Shown: piece after piece, positions 33,124-41,063 of the stretch
Layout: every line of letters begins with the position of its first letter
Numbering within the stretch: position 1 is the stretch's first letter
Program-made: the position numbers and the translations under genes
Source of the DNA: Prevotella melaninogenica
GTDB taxonomy: Bacteria; Bacteroidota; Bacteroidia; Bacteroidales; Bacteroidaceae
Direction: 5' to 3'
Assembly: GCF_013267595.1 (NCBI RefSeq)
Contig: NZ_CP054010.1
Coordinates: forward strand, 62,001-126,000
Length of the DNA: 64,000 bases
The notes under the pieces: model-generated
Seen by the model: only the letters and a program-made list of their open reading frames with translations
What the model was told of the DNA's origin: nothing
Database searches by the model: none

Positions 33124-34671
33124 TTACTTCTTCTTTGTAGCCTTGTCGACCTTCTCCCAGTATTTTTTACCTTTTTCCTTCAACTTAGTTGTGAAGTCCA
33201 TTGCGTCTGCTGCAGCCTGTGCTTCATCAGCAGGAGATGCGTAAGCGTGGTGGAATCCCTTAACCTTATTCCACTCTCCGCGTGTGAAATCAGGCACCTC
33301 TACAGGGATGTTACCATTGTCCATAGAGATAGAACCTAACTCTGCTAAGCAGCACCATTCTGCCAAGTCATAAACGTCAATGTCCAAAGGAAGACCATTC
33401 TGCAAGCAGTAAACCAAACGTGAGTCCATGATAAAGTCCATACCACCATGTCCACCAACTTCTTTTGCCTGCTTCTCATATTTAGCAACGATAGGACTCT
33501 CATACTTCTCTATCAATGCTTTTGTATCAACCTGTGACAGATAAGAGTGACCTGAAAGGTTGTCAGATGACGGAGTAACACCTGATTTCTTCATCTCCTC
33601 AGCAGAAAGCGCAAAGCCTTCAAAAGGATATTTATTGGCAAAACCCTTTGTACCAGTAAGCTGATACATACGGTTGTATGGCTGTGGAGTCATTACGTTA
33701 TGATGAATCTCAATAACTTTTCCGTTTTCAGTGCTGATAAGGGTGGTTGTTTGGTCACCATTACGGAACTCTTTACAAGGTTCACCGGTCATCTTTTCAA
33801 CCTGTTTCTTACCGTTAACAGACTTTGTGTCCATTGCAACAAGCGTATTCATCTTGTCACCTCTGTGGATATTCAGAACCTGTGCGATAGGACCTAAGCC
33901 ATGAGTAGCGTAGACATCACCACGGAACTTCTGATTGTAATCCAATCTCCAACCTAACTTGTCCTGTGCATCTTTCTTCCAATATGCGTCCCAGAATTTA
34001 GATAGTTCATGACGATAGGCACCCTGAACATAAAGAATCTCACCGAAGACATCTTTCTGTGCCATGTTTAGTGAGTTCAACTCAAAGAAGTCATAGCAGC
34101 AGTTCTCAAGCATCATACAGTGCAGACGCTTCTTCTCAGATATATCGATGAGTTTCCAAATTTCTGTAAGGTTCATGGCAGCAGGTACTTCTACAGCAAC
34201 GTGCTTACCATTATTCATAGCCTCGTAGGCAACAAGGAAGTGGTGCTTCCAGTCAGGAGCAATATACACAAGGTCAATATCCTTACGCTTGCAAAGCTCC
34301 TTGTATCCATCTTCGCCAGAGTAAATGTCGGCTGCAGGCATACTTGCTTTACGCAGATATTCTTGACATCTCTCAGCTCTGTCACGCTCATAATCGCAGA
34401 GAGCCATTACTTGGATGCCTGGGATGTGTGTCCAACGCTCTACAGCATCATGACCGCGCATTCCTAAACCAACAAAAGCTACGCGAACAACCTTTAACTT
34501 AGGTGTCGTCATGTTCAACGCACTTTCCTGTCCAGCTGCACGTACTGGAACTTCTGTTACAGCTTTTCCATTGGTCACCTTGTATGGCCAATTGAATTGA
34601 GCCGATACGCTTGATGGTAAGAGTAAGCTACCAAGAATAAACGCAGCAGCTATTGATTTTCTGATACTCAT
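33124..34671 (-). CDS. exported GH109-type glycosidase (Gfo/Idh/MocA fold)
   Basis: A 515-residue protein with a Sec-type signal peptide (MSIRKSIAAAFILGSLLLP, cleavage near SVSA-Q). The Rossmann NAD-binding segment is VVRVAFVGLGMRGHDAVERW at about residue 60, followed by a Gfo/Idh/MocA catalytic half. Family-typical stretches are VEVPAAMNL, MMLENCCYDFFEL, DVYATHGLGPIAQVLNI and VGGHGGMDFIMDSRLVY. This is the GH109 alpha-N-acetylgalactosaminidase pattern, using tightly bound NAD+ to cleave GalNAc from mucin or blood-group glycans. Substrate is inferred from family only. It ends 23 nt from the shared terminator and stands alone. Confidence 0.85.
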   Translation of the reverse strand: MSIRKSIAAAFILGSLLLPSSVSAQFNWPYKVTNGKAVTEVPVRAAGQESALNMTTPKLKVVRVAFVGLGMRGHDAVERWTHIPGIQVMALCDYERDRAERCQEYLRKASMPAADIYSGEDGYKELCKRKDIDLVYIAPDWKHHFLVAYEAMNNGKHVAVEVPAAMNLTEIWKLIDISEKKRLHCMMLENCCYDFFELNSLNMAQKDVFGEILYVQGAYRHELSKFWDAYWKKDAQDKLGWRLDYNQKFRGDVYATHGLGPIAQVLNIHRGDKMNTLVAMDTKSVNGKKQVEKMTGEPCKEFRNGDQTTTLISTENGKVIEIHHNVMTPQPYNRMYQLTGTKGFANKYPFEGFALSAEEMKKSGVTPSSDNLSGHSYLSQVDTKALIEKYESPIVAKYEKQAKEVGGHGGMDFIMDSRLVYCLQNGLPLDIDVYDLAEWCCLAELGSISMDNGNIPVEVPDFTRGEWNKVKGFHHAYASPADEAQAAADAMDFTTKLKEKGKKYWEKVDKATKKK

Positions 34672-35136
34672 TGTTTTTAGTTATTTGTCTATTGGTAAAT
34701 TTTGTATTCTAATGTTCAAAGTATTTGTAGGCAAAGATACTAAAAAATATTTAAACAAAAGAAGTATGACTTCCCCTTTTTCCTAACGATTTAGCCATTG
34801 TTTAGTAAGACTCAACTATTCAATGTGTTATGTATTATTGCTTACGTTTATACTTAAATTAGTTTATAGGGCTTTTATGCTGTCGACAAAAAAATCTCGA
34901 AGTTGTTAATCATTAGTTTCTTACTTATGTTATAATGACAAAAAAGGTTCTTTCTTTCGCTTTCTTATCGATATGTTGATGCTTAGCACGTGTGGTGCGA
35001 ATGGTGAACACTAATGGTGCGAATGGTGCGCACCACATGTGTTGTTGGTCAACACTTATCAAATAACTATACCTACTTAATATGAATAATTGATGTTTTG
35101 GTTTAATGATGGGCTTGTATGATAATGCTTGTGATA
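34672..35136. other. intergenic region with minus-strand -7 box and repeat A
   Basis: A minus-strand TATCTTTG lies at 34732-34739, 61 nt upstream of the GH109 start. A repeat family A copy occupies 34979-35055. The rest shows no gene. Confidence 0.5.
34979..35055. repeat. dispersed repeat family A, copy 3
   Basis: It contains GCTTAGCACGTGTGGTGCG, AATGGTGAACAC, AATGGTGCG and a final GTTGGTCAACAC. Confidence 0.65.
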
Positions 35137-35178
35137 CAAAAAAAGGAACTCCTACATTAAGTAAAAGTTCCTTTGTTG
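35137..35178 (-). terminator. terminator of the J-domain gene
   Basis: On the minus strand, arms AAAGGAACT / AGTTCCTTT are followed by a run of T residues. It lies 15 nt past the stop. Confidence 0.75.
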
Positions 35179-35192
35179 TGTCTATATGCTTA

Positions 35193-35888
35193 TTATCCTT
35201 CGCGTCTCATCTGCTCAATCAGTTCTTTCTGACGGTCAGTGAGGTGGTCAGGAAGTTTCACATTGTAGGTGATAATAAGGTCGCCGAAGGTACCATCGCC
35301 TCGGTCATAACCCTTACCACGTAGGCGTACCTTTGTTCCACCTTGTGTCAATGGTTTTACCTTCAGTTTCAGTTTCTGCCCTCCTGACAGTTGGATGATT
35401 ACCTCACCTCCTAATAAAGCGGTGTAAAGGTCGATACCAACAGTAGCCTCCATTTGTCCTGTAGGACGTTGGCTTTGTGTTCTACCAGTGTTGAAACCAG
35501 ATGAACGGCGACGTCCACCGCCTCCGAATAGGTCTTGGAAGAAGCTGCTAAAGCCACCTCCGCCATTACCGAAACTATTAAAGTCGAATCCGCCAAATGG
35601 GTTACCTCCACCTTGTCCACCTTGGGCTCCACCGAATCCACCAGCGTTCTCGTAGGCTTCAGCATTACGCCACTGCTCTCCGTATTTATCGTATTTAGCT
35701 CGCTTGTCAGGATCACCAATAACTTCAAACGCCTCGCTCAATGCTTGGAATTTAGCTTTTGCCTTTGGGTCGTTTGGATGTAAGTCAGGATGAAACTGCT
35801 TAGCTCTCTTTCTATAAGCTGCTCGCACATCTTTTTGAGGGATGTTGCGGTCAACACCAAGAATCTTATAATAATCTATAAATGCCAT
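35193..35888 (-). CDS. DnaJ/CbpA-like J-domain co-chaperone, short form
   Basis: A 231-residue protein. The J-domain occupies residues 1-70 (DYYKILGVDRNIPQKDVRAA, with the HPD motif in FHPDLHPND). A Gly/Phe-rich region with an FGGFDFNSFG-type composition runs to about residue 130. One C-terminal substrate-binding domain (YTALLGGEVIIQLSGGQKL, then KVRLRGKGY) completes it. There is no zinc-finger domain and no second complete CTD, so it is shorter than E. coli CbpA. It should stimulate DnaK. It ends near a terminator; nspC lies 59 nt upstream in the same direction. Confidence 0.88.
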   Translation of the reverse strand: MAFIDYYKILGVDRNIPQKDVRAAYRKRAKQFHPDLHPNDPKAKAKFQALSEAFEVIGDPDKRAKYDKYGEQWRNAEAYENAGGFGGAQGGQGGGNPFGGFDFNSFGNGGGGFSSFFQDLFGGGGRRRSSGFNTGRTQSQRPTGQMEATVGIDLYTALLGGEVIIQLSGGQKLKLKVKPLTQGGTKVRLRGKGYDRGDGTFGDLIITYNVKLPDHLTDRQKELIEQMRREG

Positions 35889-35947
35889 AATATTTCTTCC
35901 TTAATTAATGTTTTAATACCGTACTTAAGGTAGCAAATAATGTGCCA

Positions 35948-37114
35948 TTAGTCCATTCTGTCACGATAATCCTCGTATGTATATTCGCGAAGCATCTCGA
36001 GTTCGTTATCTGTATGGAGTAGGGCGATAGCTGGGTGACTGATACCATTGAACATATTTGTCTTGACAGTCGTGTAGTGGAGCATATCTTCAAAGATAAT
36101 GTTCTCGCCTACTTCCAGTGCATGGCCGAAGTCCCACGAACCCATCCAGTCACCACTCAAACAGCTGTTTGCACCTAATCGGTAGGTATATTCGCCTTTT
36201 GCAGTACCATCTTCGTCGACAAGTTTTGCATTACGAATGGTTGGGTGGTAAGGCATTTCAAGACAATCAGGCATGTGACAAGTAAAACTTGCATTAAGGA
36301 TAGCTGTCTTTATGCCATAATCCTCTACTATATCAACAACTTGTACTACCAGTGGACCCGTCTGCCAAGCAAAGGCACTACCTGGTTCGAGGATAACCTT
36401 AAGCCACGGATAGCGTTTGCGGAATCCTCGTAGGACATGTATCAGACGTTTAACGTCATAGTCTTTGCGTGTCATGAGATGACCACCACCAAAGTTTATC
36501 CACTTTAGTTGAGGGAACCACTTGGTAAACTTCTCTTCTATATGTACTAAGGTACGCTCGAAGACATCGCTGCCACTTTCGCAATGACAGTGGATATGAA
36601 AGCCATCAATGTCCTCTGGTAGTGTTTCTGGTAGCTTATCGGATGATATTCCAAAGCGAGTACCAGGCGCACAAGGGTTATAAATGAGCGTTTCTACCTC
36701 TGAGTACTCAGGATTCACACGCAAACCGAAACTCAACTTCTCATTTTCAATCTTGGCACGTACGTGAAAACGCTCGTATTGTGTCAAGGAATTAAATACA
36801 AGATGAGAAGAACAGCGAGCAATGTCGTCAATTTCATAATCCGTATAGCCCGGTGAGAAGGTGTGTGTGGGTGCTCCAAATTCCTCAAAGCCAAGTCGAG
36901 CTTCAAAGAGAGAGGAGGCTGTTGTAGCCTTGATATACTCACGAAAAATAGGAAACGTACGCCATAAAGCGTATGCTTTGAATGCGAGAATAATCTCAAC
37001 ATCAGCCTCTTTTGCCACGTGAGCAATGAGGTTTAGATTTTCTCTGAGCCTTGTCTCTTCCAGCACATACATTGGGCGAGAGAGTTCAGCGTATGTTAAT
37101 GGATTTATTTTCAT
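35948..37114 (-). CDS. nspC: carboxynorspermidine/carboxyspermidine decarboxylase
   Basis: A 388-residue PLP-dependent fold-III decarboxylase making spermidine (or norspermidine) by the carboxyspermidine route. The N-terminal alanine-racemase-like barrel has the PLP lysine in ILAFKAYAL. Family segments FHIHCHCESGSDVFERT, NFGGGHLMTRKDYD and ILEPGSAFAWQTG are present. The C-terminal GANSCLSGDWMGSW contains the catalytic cysteine region. The partner carboxyspermidine dehydrogenase is not in the window. A minus-strand TATATTTG box ends 4 nt before the ATG, so the message may be leaderless. Confidence 0.93.
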   Translation of the reverse strand: MKINPLTYAELSRPMYVLEETRLRENLNLIAHVAKEADVEIILAFKAYALWRTFPIFREYIKATTASSLFEARLGFEEFGAPTHTFSPGYTDYEIDDIARCSSHLVFNSLTQYERFHVRAKIENEKLSFGLRVNPEYSEVETLIYNPCAPGTRFGISSDKLPETLPEDIDGFHIHCHCESGSDVFERTLVHIEEKFTKWFPQLKWINFGGGHLMTRKDYDVKRLIHVLRGFRKRYPWLKVILEPGSAFAWQTGPLVVQVVDIVEDYGIKTAILNASFTCHMPDCLEMPYHPTIRNAKLVDEDGTAKGEYTYRLGANSCLSGDWMGSWDFGHALEVGENIIFEDMLHYTTVKTNMFNGISHPAIALLHTDNELEMLREYTYEDYRDRMD

Positions 37115-37118
37115 GGTG

Positions 37119-37126
37119 CAAATATA
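37119..37126 (-). promoter_or_regulatory. -7 box abutting the nspC start
   Basis: Minus-strand TATATTTG with only 4 nt to the ATG. The -33 element is poor. Confidence 0.45.
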
Positions 37127-37134
37127 AGGAAAAA

Positions 37135-37166
37135 TTTGCAGTTATGGGAAATAATCTCTACCTTTG
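37135..37166 (+). promoter_or_regulatory. promoter for the thiE-like gene and prs
   Basis: TTTG at 37135-37138, 20 nt, then TACCTTTG at 37159-37166. The ATG is 21 nt further. Confidence 0.7.
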
Positions 37167-37187
37167 CAATACAAATAAACTAAAGGC

Positions 37188-37796
37188 ATGAAACTGGTCA
37201 TCATGACTAAGTCCACGTATTTTGTGGAAGAAGATAAGATTTTAAGTATGCTTTTCGAGGAAGGACTTGATAGTCTCCATATCTCGAAGGCAGATACTTC
37301 CCCACTTTATTTGGAGCGTCTTCTTTCACTTTTGCCTTCTGAATATCATCGTAAAATCACAATACATCAGCATTTTAATATGAAGAATGAGTTTTCTTTG
37401 GGTGGTATCCACTTGGATAACTCAAGTGTTGCTGTGCCTCGTGGCTATCGTGGCTCTCTAAGTAGAACTTGTGATGATGTAATGCAGCTAAAGGCTATGA
37501 AGAAACAATCGGACTATGTCTTTCTAAAGAATATCCACCAACCTCGTGAACAATCGGAAAAAGAAGAGCGTGTTCTCTCTGATCTTGAATTAGATGAGGC
37601 TTATAGGCAGGGCATTCTTGGGCGACATGTTTATGCAATGGGTGGTGTAACGATAGACGATATACCTATTCTTCGTGAGCTTGACTTTGGTGGAGTAGTG
37701 GTTCGGAACGACTTATGGGATAAGTTTCGTATTTATAATGAACAGAATTTTAGCTCTATCATTAATCACTTCCGTAAGTTACGTGCCCTCTGTTAA
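37188..37796 (+). CDS. thiamine phosphate synthase/TenI-like protein
   Basis: A 202-residue TIM-barrel protein of the ThiE/TenI superfamily. Recognisable pieces are LHISKADTSPLYLERLLSLL, then IHQHFNMKNEFSLGGIHLD (ThiE normally has a similar LGVHLGQ-type strand). SRTCDDVMQLK, DYVFLKNI and the C-terminal YAMGGVTIDDIPILRELDFG are phosphate-binding loop-like. The usual pyrophosphate-binding residues of true ThiE are poorly kept, so TenI-like isomerase or another role is as likely as thiamine phosphate synthesis. It is 54 nt before prs and probably shares its promoter. Confidence 0.7.
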   Translation: MKLVIMTKSTYFVEEDKILSMLFEEGLDSLHISKADTSPLYLERLLSLLPSEYHRKITIHQHFNMKNEFSLGGIHLDNSSVAVPRGYRGSLSRTCDDVMQLKAMKKQSDYVFLKNIHQPREQSEKEERVLSDLELDEAYRQGILGRHVYAMGGVTIDDIPILRELDFGGVVVRNDLWDKFRIYNEQNFSSIINHFRKLRALC

Positions 37797-37850
37797 TGAT
37801 GCGGAGACTTATAAAGATTTATACGTTATCAATATAAACAACTAAAAGAA

Positions 37851-38789
37851 ATGAGTGAAAATAACTCTTTTTTGGTATTCTCTGGTACAAAGACGAGATA
37901 CCTTGCTGAGAAAATCTGCGCCAGCCTTGGCTGTCCGCTTGGTAACTTGGTGATGACCCGCTTCTCTGACGGCGAATTTGTCGTTTCTTACGAGCAGAGT
38001 ATTCGTGGTAAGGATGTCTTCCTTGTACAGAGCACTTTCCCAAACTCTGACAACCTTATGGAGCTTCTCTTGATGATTGATGCGGCTAAGCGTGCTTCAG
38101 CTCGTCACATTATCGCTGTTATGCCTTATTTTGGTTGGGCGCGTCAAGACCGTAAGGATAAGCCACGTGTCAGCATTGGTGCGAAATTAGTAGCCGACTT
38201 GTTGAGTGTTGCTGGTATCGACCGTCTGATTACAATGGACTTACATGCAGATCAGATTCAGGGTTTCTTCAATGTTCCTGTTGACCATCTCTATGCAAGT
38301 GGTGTTCTTCTTCCTTATGTTCAGGGCTTACATTTGAAGGATCTTGTTATAGCAAGTCCTGATGTAGGTGGATCTAAGCGTGCTAATACTTACGCTAAGT
38401 ATCTTGGTTGTCCACTGGTTCTTTGTAACAAGACTCGTGCACGTGCCAATGTCGTTGACACAATTCAGATTATTGGTGATGTGAAAGATAAGAACGTTAT
38501 CATCGTTGATGATATGGTTGATACAGCAGGTACTATCACCAAGGCAGCTGACGTTATGAAGGAGGCAGGTGCTAAGAGTGTACGTGCTATTGCTTCTCAT
38601 TGTGTGATGAGTGGTCCTGCTACTGAGCGTGTAGAGGCTTCTGCGTTGGAGGAGATGGTTTTCACAGACTCTATTCCATATACAGATCGTTGCTCAAAGG
38701 TAAAGCAGATTTCTGTAGCTGATATGTTTGCAGAAACAATCCAGCGTGTATTGAACAATGAGAGTATTTCAAGCCAGTACCTTATATAA
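37851..38789 (+). CDS. prs: ribose-phosphate pyrophosphokinase
   Basis: A 312-residue cytosolic enzyme making PRPP from ribose-5-phosphate and ATP for nucleotide, histidine and NAD synthesis. Signature pieces are FSDGEFVVSYEQSIRGKDVF, then YFGWARQDRKDKPR, the LITMDLHADQIQGFF segment, VIASPDVGGSKRA, and the PRPP-binding loop NVIIVDDMVDTAGTI. Length is normal for class I enzymes. It follows the thiE-like gene and ends with a strong terminator. Confidence 0.96.
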   Translation: MSENNSFLVFSGTKTRYLAEKICASLGCPLGNLVMTRFSDGEFVVSYEQSIRGKDVFLVQSTFPNSDNLMELLLMIDAAKRASARHIIAVMPYFGWARQDRKDKPRVSIGAKLVADLLSVAGIDRLITMDLHADQIQGFFNVPVDHLYASGVLLPYVQGLHLKDLVIASPDVGGSKRANTYAKYLGCPLVLCNKTRARANVVDTIQIIGDVKDKNVIIVDDMVDTAGTITKAADVMKEAGAKSVRAIASHCVMSGPATERVEASALEEMVFTDSIPYTDRCSKVKQISVADMFAETIQRVLNNESISSQYLI

Positions 38790-38835
38790 TAAGGAATGAC
38801 GTAAGATTAGTCTTTTTTATAAAAGGATATATTAT

Positions 38836-38876
38836 AATGTTGGGACGCATAGTTTATGTGTTCCAACATTTTTTAT
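38836..38876 (+). terminator. terminator of prs
   Basis: Arms AATGTTGG / CCAACATT with inner CATA / TATG pairing are followed by TTTTTT, about 50 nt past the stop. Confidence 0.85.
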
Positions 38877-39031
38877 TTGTGCTTATTCTGCCCAAAAGTT
38901 GGCTTTTGTCTTACGGCATTTGCTCATTATAGGTCAACTTCTTTCCTCCTTCTTTCCCATATCCCTTCTTTGTTATTCCACTTGATGTATGTCAATAAAC
39001 GTCGTTTTGCTGAAAATAATCGTGAAAAAGT

Positions 39032-39062
39032 TTTGTTGTGTGCGCAAACAGTTGTACCTTTG
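39032..39062 (+). promoter_or_regulatory. orphan promoter for the 260-nt RNA candidate
   Basis: TTTG at 39032-39035, 19 nt, then TACCTTTG at 39055-39062. No coding gene follows for 850 nt. Confidence 0.7.
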
Positions 39063-39067
39063 CATCG

Positions 39068-39332
39068 TCAAAAGACAAATATAGATTGTTTAGGTTAGTA
39101 GTAATAGATTTAGGTTTTTAGTTATTATTTTAAGGTAGAACAAAAGAGATTGTTCAGGTTAGATTTAAAATAGGTTTAGTTAAGGTAATATGAGATTGAT
39201 TAAAGGATAACAATGATGCAAGATGATTGGGGAACGCCGTGAGGCGCGAACCAAAAGTCAAGCTCAAAGAACTCACAGAAATGTGGGTATTAAAGGGCAC
39301 AGCAAATTACTTGCTGTGCCCTTTAATTCTTT
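39068..39332 (+). ncRNA. candidate structured non-coding RNA, about 260 nt
   Basis: It is bounded by a good promoter and a very strong terminator (15-bp perfect stem at 39290-39304 / 39312-39326, then TTCTTTT). Positions 39077-39234 hold only four C residues in 158 nt. They include two imperfect copies of AGATTGTTYAGGTTAG with a following TTTAGGTTT..AGTTA..AAGGTA. The 3' part has two hairpins with GNRA-type loops: CGCC-GTGA-GGCG at 39235-39246 and ACTCACA-GAAA-TGTGGGT at 39271-39288. No open frame longer than about ten codons fits. It lacks the landmarks I know for tmRNA, SRP RNA or RNase P RNA. It could be a known Bacteroidales RNA family such as 6S or Bacteroidales-1, which I cannot check. 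Confidence 0.65.
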
Positions 39333-39450
39333 TGTAATGAGTGTTCTTTCTCGATGAAGTTCTCCAAGAAACATATAGAAGAGGTGTTTTACGCAATGTT
39401 GTAATGGTAATAAAGCATCTATCTCCTTGTCTTTACCCAACATTCTGATG

Positions 39451-39513
39451 ATGCACACATGTTGTGCGGAGGCTTAACACCATTTGTGCGGATGGTAAAT
39501 AGCATTGGTGTTG
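39451..39513. repeat. dispersed repeat family A, copy 4
   Basis: It contains GCACACATGTTGTGCGGAGG, CTTAACACC, TTGTGCGGATGG and a final CATTGGTGTTGAT. Confidence 0.65.
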
Positions 39514-39836
39514 ATTGTTCTTTGTTTTGTAAAATATAGTCAAAGTGATTACAGTTTGAGGTTGCAAAGGTGTTATATCACCTGCTGCAGATATTAGTTT
39601 GATATTGAACTTACTTTTACAAAGAAATAAGATATAATTCAATGTCTGCTTTTTTATAGTGACACATCTTGAAAGGTTAATTATAAAAAGAGAACTTTAT
39701 CCTTTTAGTTTAAATATCATACTCCCTCACTTTGTTCAAGTTTCTTTATCATTTACAATAGATTTCGCCCCTTCTCTATAAAAGTAAAAGCTTACAAACG
39801 TAATTTTGAGAACATGGCTTAAAAATGTTTTATAAA
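39514..39836. other. intergenic region upstream of the MORN gene
   Basis: AT-rich sequence with no gene, terminator or repeat that I could recognise. Confidence 0.5.
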
Positions 39837-39868
39837 TTTGTTGTTCTCAGTTGAAATCGGTATCTTTG
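39837..39868 (+). promoter_or_regulatory. promoter of the MORN-glgB unit
   Basis: TTTG at 39837-39840, 20 nt, then TATCTTTG at 39861-39868. Confidence 0.7.
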
Positions 39869-39910
39869 CATATAGGTTATTTTAATTATAATAAACTAAA
39901 AACGTGAAAC

Positions 39911-41023
39911 GTGAAACATAAATATATCATCATATTGTTACTTCTTCTTCCTTCGTATCTCTTTGCACAAGACATAGAGATAGGTACTTGTACAACAAAG
40001 GATGGAGGAACTTATCATGGACAGATGTTCCGTGGTAAACCTAATGGTAAAGGAAAAACAACTTATAAGAAAGGTAATGTCTATGAAGGCGATTATATGA
40101 AAGGTTTACGCCATGGACAAGGAACCTATAAGTTTGCAGATGGTGAGAAGTATGTAGGTCAGTGGTTCCAAGATCAGCAACATGGGCAAGGTGTTTACTA
40201 CTTTGCCAATGGTAATCGTTATGATGGTTTATGGTACAAGGACTATCAGCAGGGACAGGGAACAATGTATTATTACAATGGTGATAAGTATATTGGTAAA
40301 TGGGATCATGACAAAAGAAGTGGTGAAGGAAAGTATATTTTTGCCAATGGAGCGTTTTATGAAGGCTCTTGGAAGAACGATATGAAGAATGGACAAGGAA
40401 GTTTCAATTGGCCAGACCACTCATCATTTACAGGAAATTGGGTGAATAACCTAAAAGAAGGTAGAGGTATTTATATTTATGCAGATGGTGATGAATATAA
40501 TGGAGAGTGGAAGAATGATCTACAGAATGGTAAGGGAATCTATAAATTCAAGGATGGCGAAAGCTATGATGGTGAATATTTAGATGGCGAACGCACAGGA
40601 CAAGGCATCTTCCGTTATAAGAATGGAAATCAATATTCTGGTCATTTCCTTAAAGGACTTAAGTCTGGCTATGGCACAATGTCATGGAATAATGGCGATA
40701 TCTATGTAGGTTACTGGGAGAAAGATATGCAGAACGGACAGGGAAAACTGACCAAGAAGAATAAGGATGTGTATGAAGGGCAGTTCCGAAATGGTTTATT
40801 AGAAGGACTAATCATCATTCACTATGCTGATGGCAGTAAGTTTCGTGGCAGCTACCATAATGGTAAAAGAAATGGAACAGCTGTTGAGGAGACTGCAGAG
40901 GGTGTTCGTTTTGAAGGTAACTATCGTGATGACCGACGTGATGGAAAGTTCATTGAGCGTGATAAGAACGGTAAAGTAACTGCCAGTGGTTATTATGAAA
41001 GAGGGAAACGTTATACGAATTAG
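39911..41023 (+). CDS. exported MORN-repeat protein
   Basis: A 370-residue protein starting at GTG 39911; there is no in-frame ATG before the signal peptide (MKHKYIIILLLLLPSYLFAQ). The mature protein is almost wholly 14 MORN repeats of about 23 residues, with units such as KYVGQWFQDQQHGQGVYYF and EYNGEWKNDLQNGKGIYKF. MORN repeats form extended beta sheets that bind lipids or proteins. With a cleavable signal it should act in the periplasm or outer envelope. It is 40 nt upstream of glgB and likely co-transcribed, though a functional link to glycogen is not evident. Confidence 0.88.
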   Translation: MKHKYIIILLLLLPSYLFAQDIEIGTCTTKDGGTYHGQMFRGKPNGKGKTTYKKGNVYEGDYMKGLRHGQGTYKFADGEKYVGQWFQDQQHGQGVYYFANGNRYDGLWYKDYQQGQGTMYYYNGDKYIGKWDHDKRSGEGKYIFANGAFYEGSWKNDMKNGQGSFNWPDHSSFTGNWVNNLKEGRGIYIYADGDEYNGEWKNDLQNGKGIYKFKDGESYDGEYLDGERTGQGIFRYKNGNQYSGHFLKGLKSGYGTMSWNNGDIYVGYWEKDMQNGQGKLTKKNKDVYEGQFRNGLLEGLIIIHYADGSKFRGSYHNGKRNGTAVEETAEGVRFEGNYRDDRRDGKFIERDKNGKVTASGYYERGKRYTN

Positions 41024-41063
41024 TCTTTACAAAATATAACAAATAACATAAAGCTTATCTACC

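Noticed and set aside
39192..39241. Two mini-frames (ATGAGATTG... and ATGATGCAAG...) inside the RNA candidate at 39068-39332
   Set aside because: They encode only six to nine residues and show no sign of ribosome-binding context; possible but unsupported.
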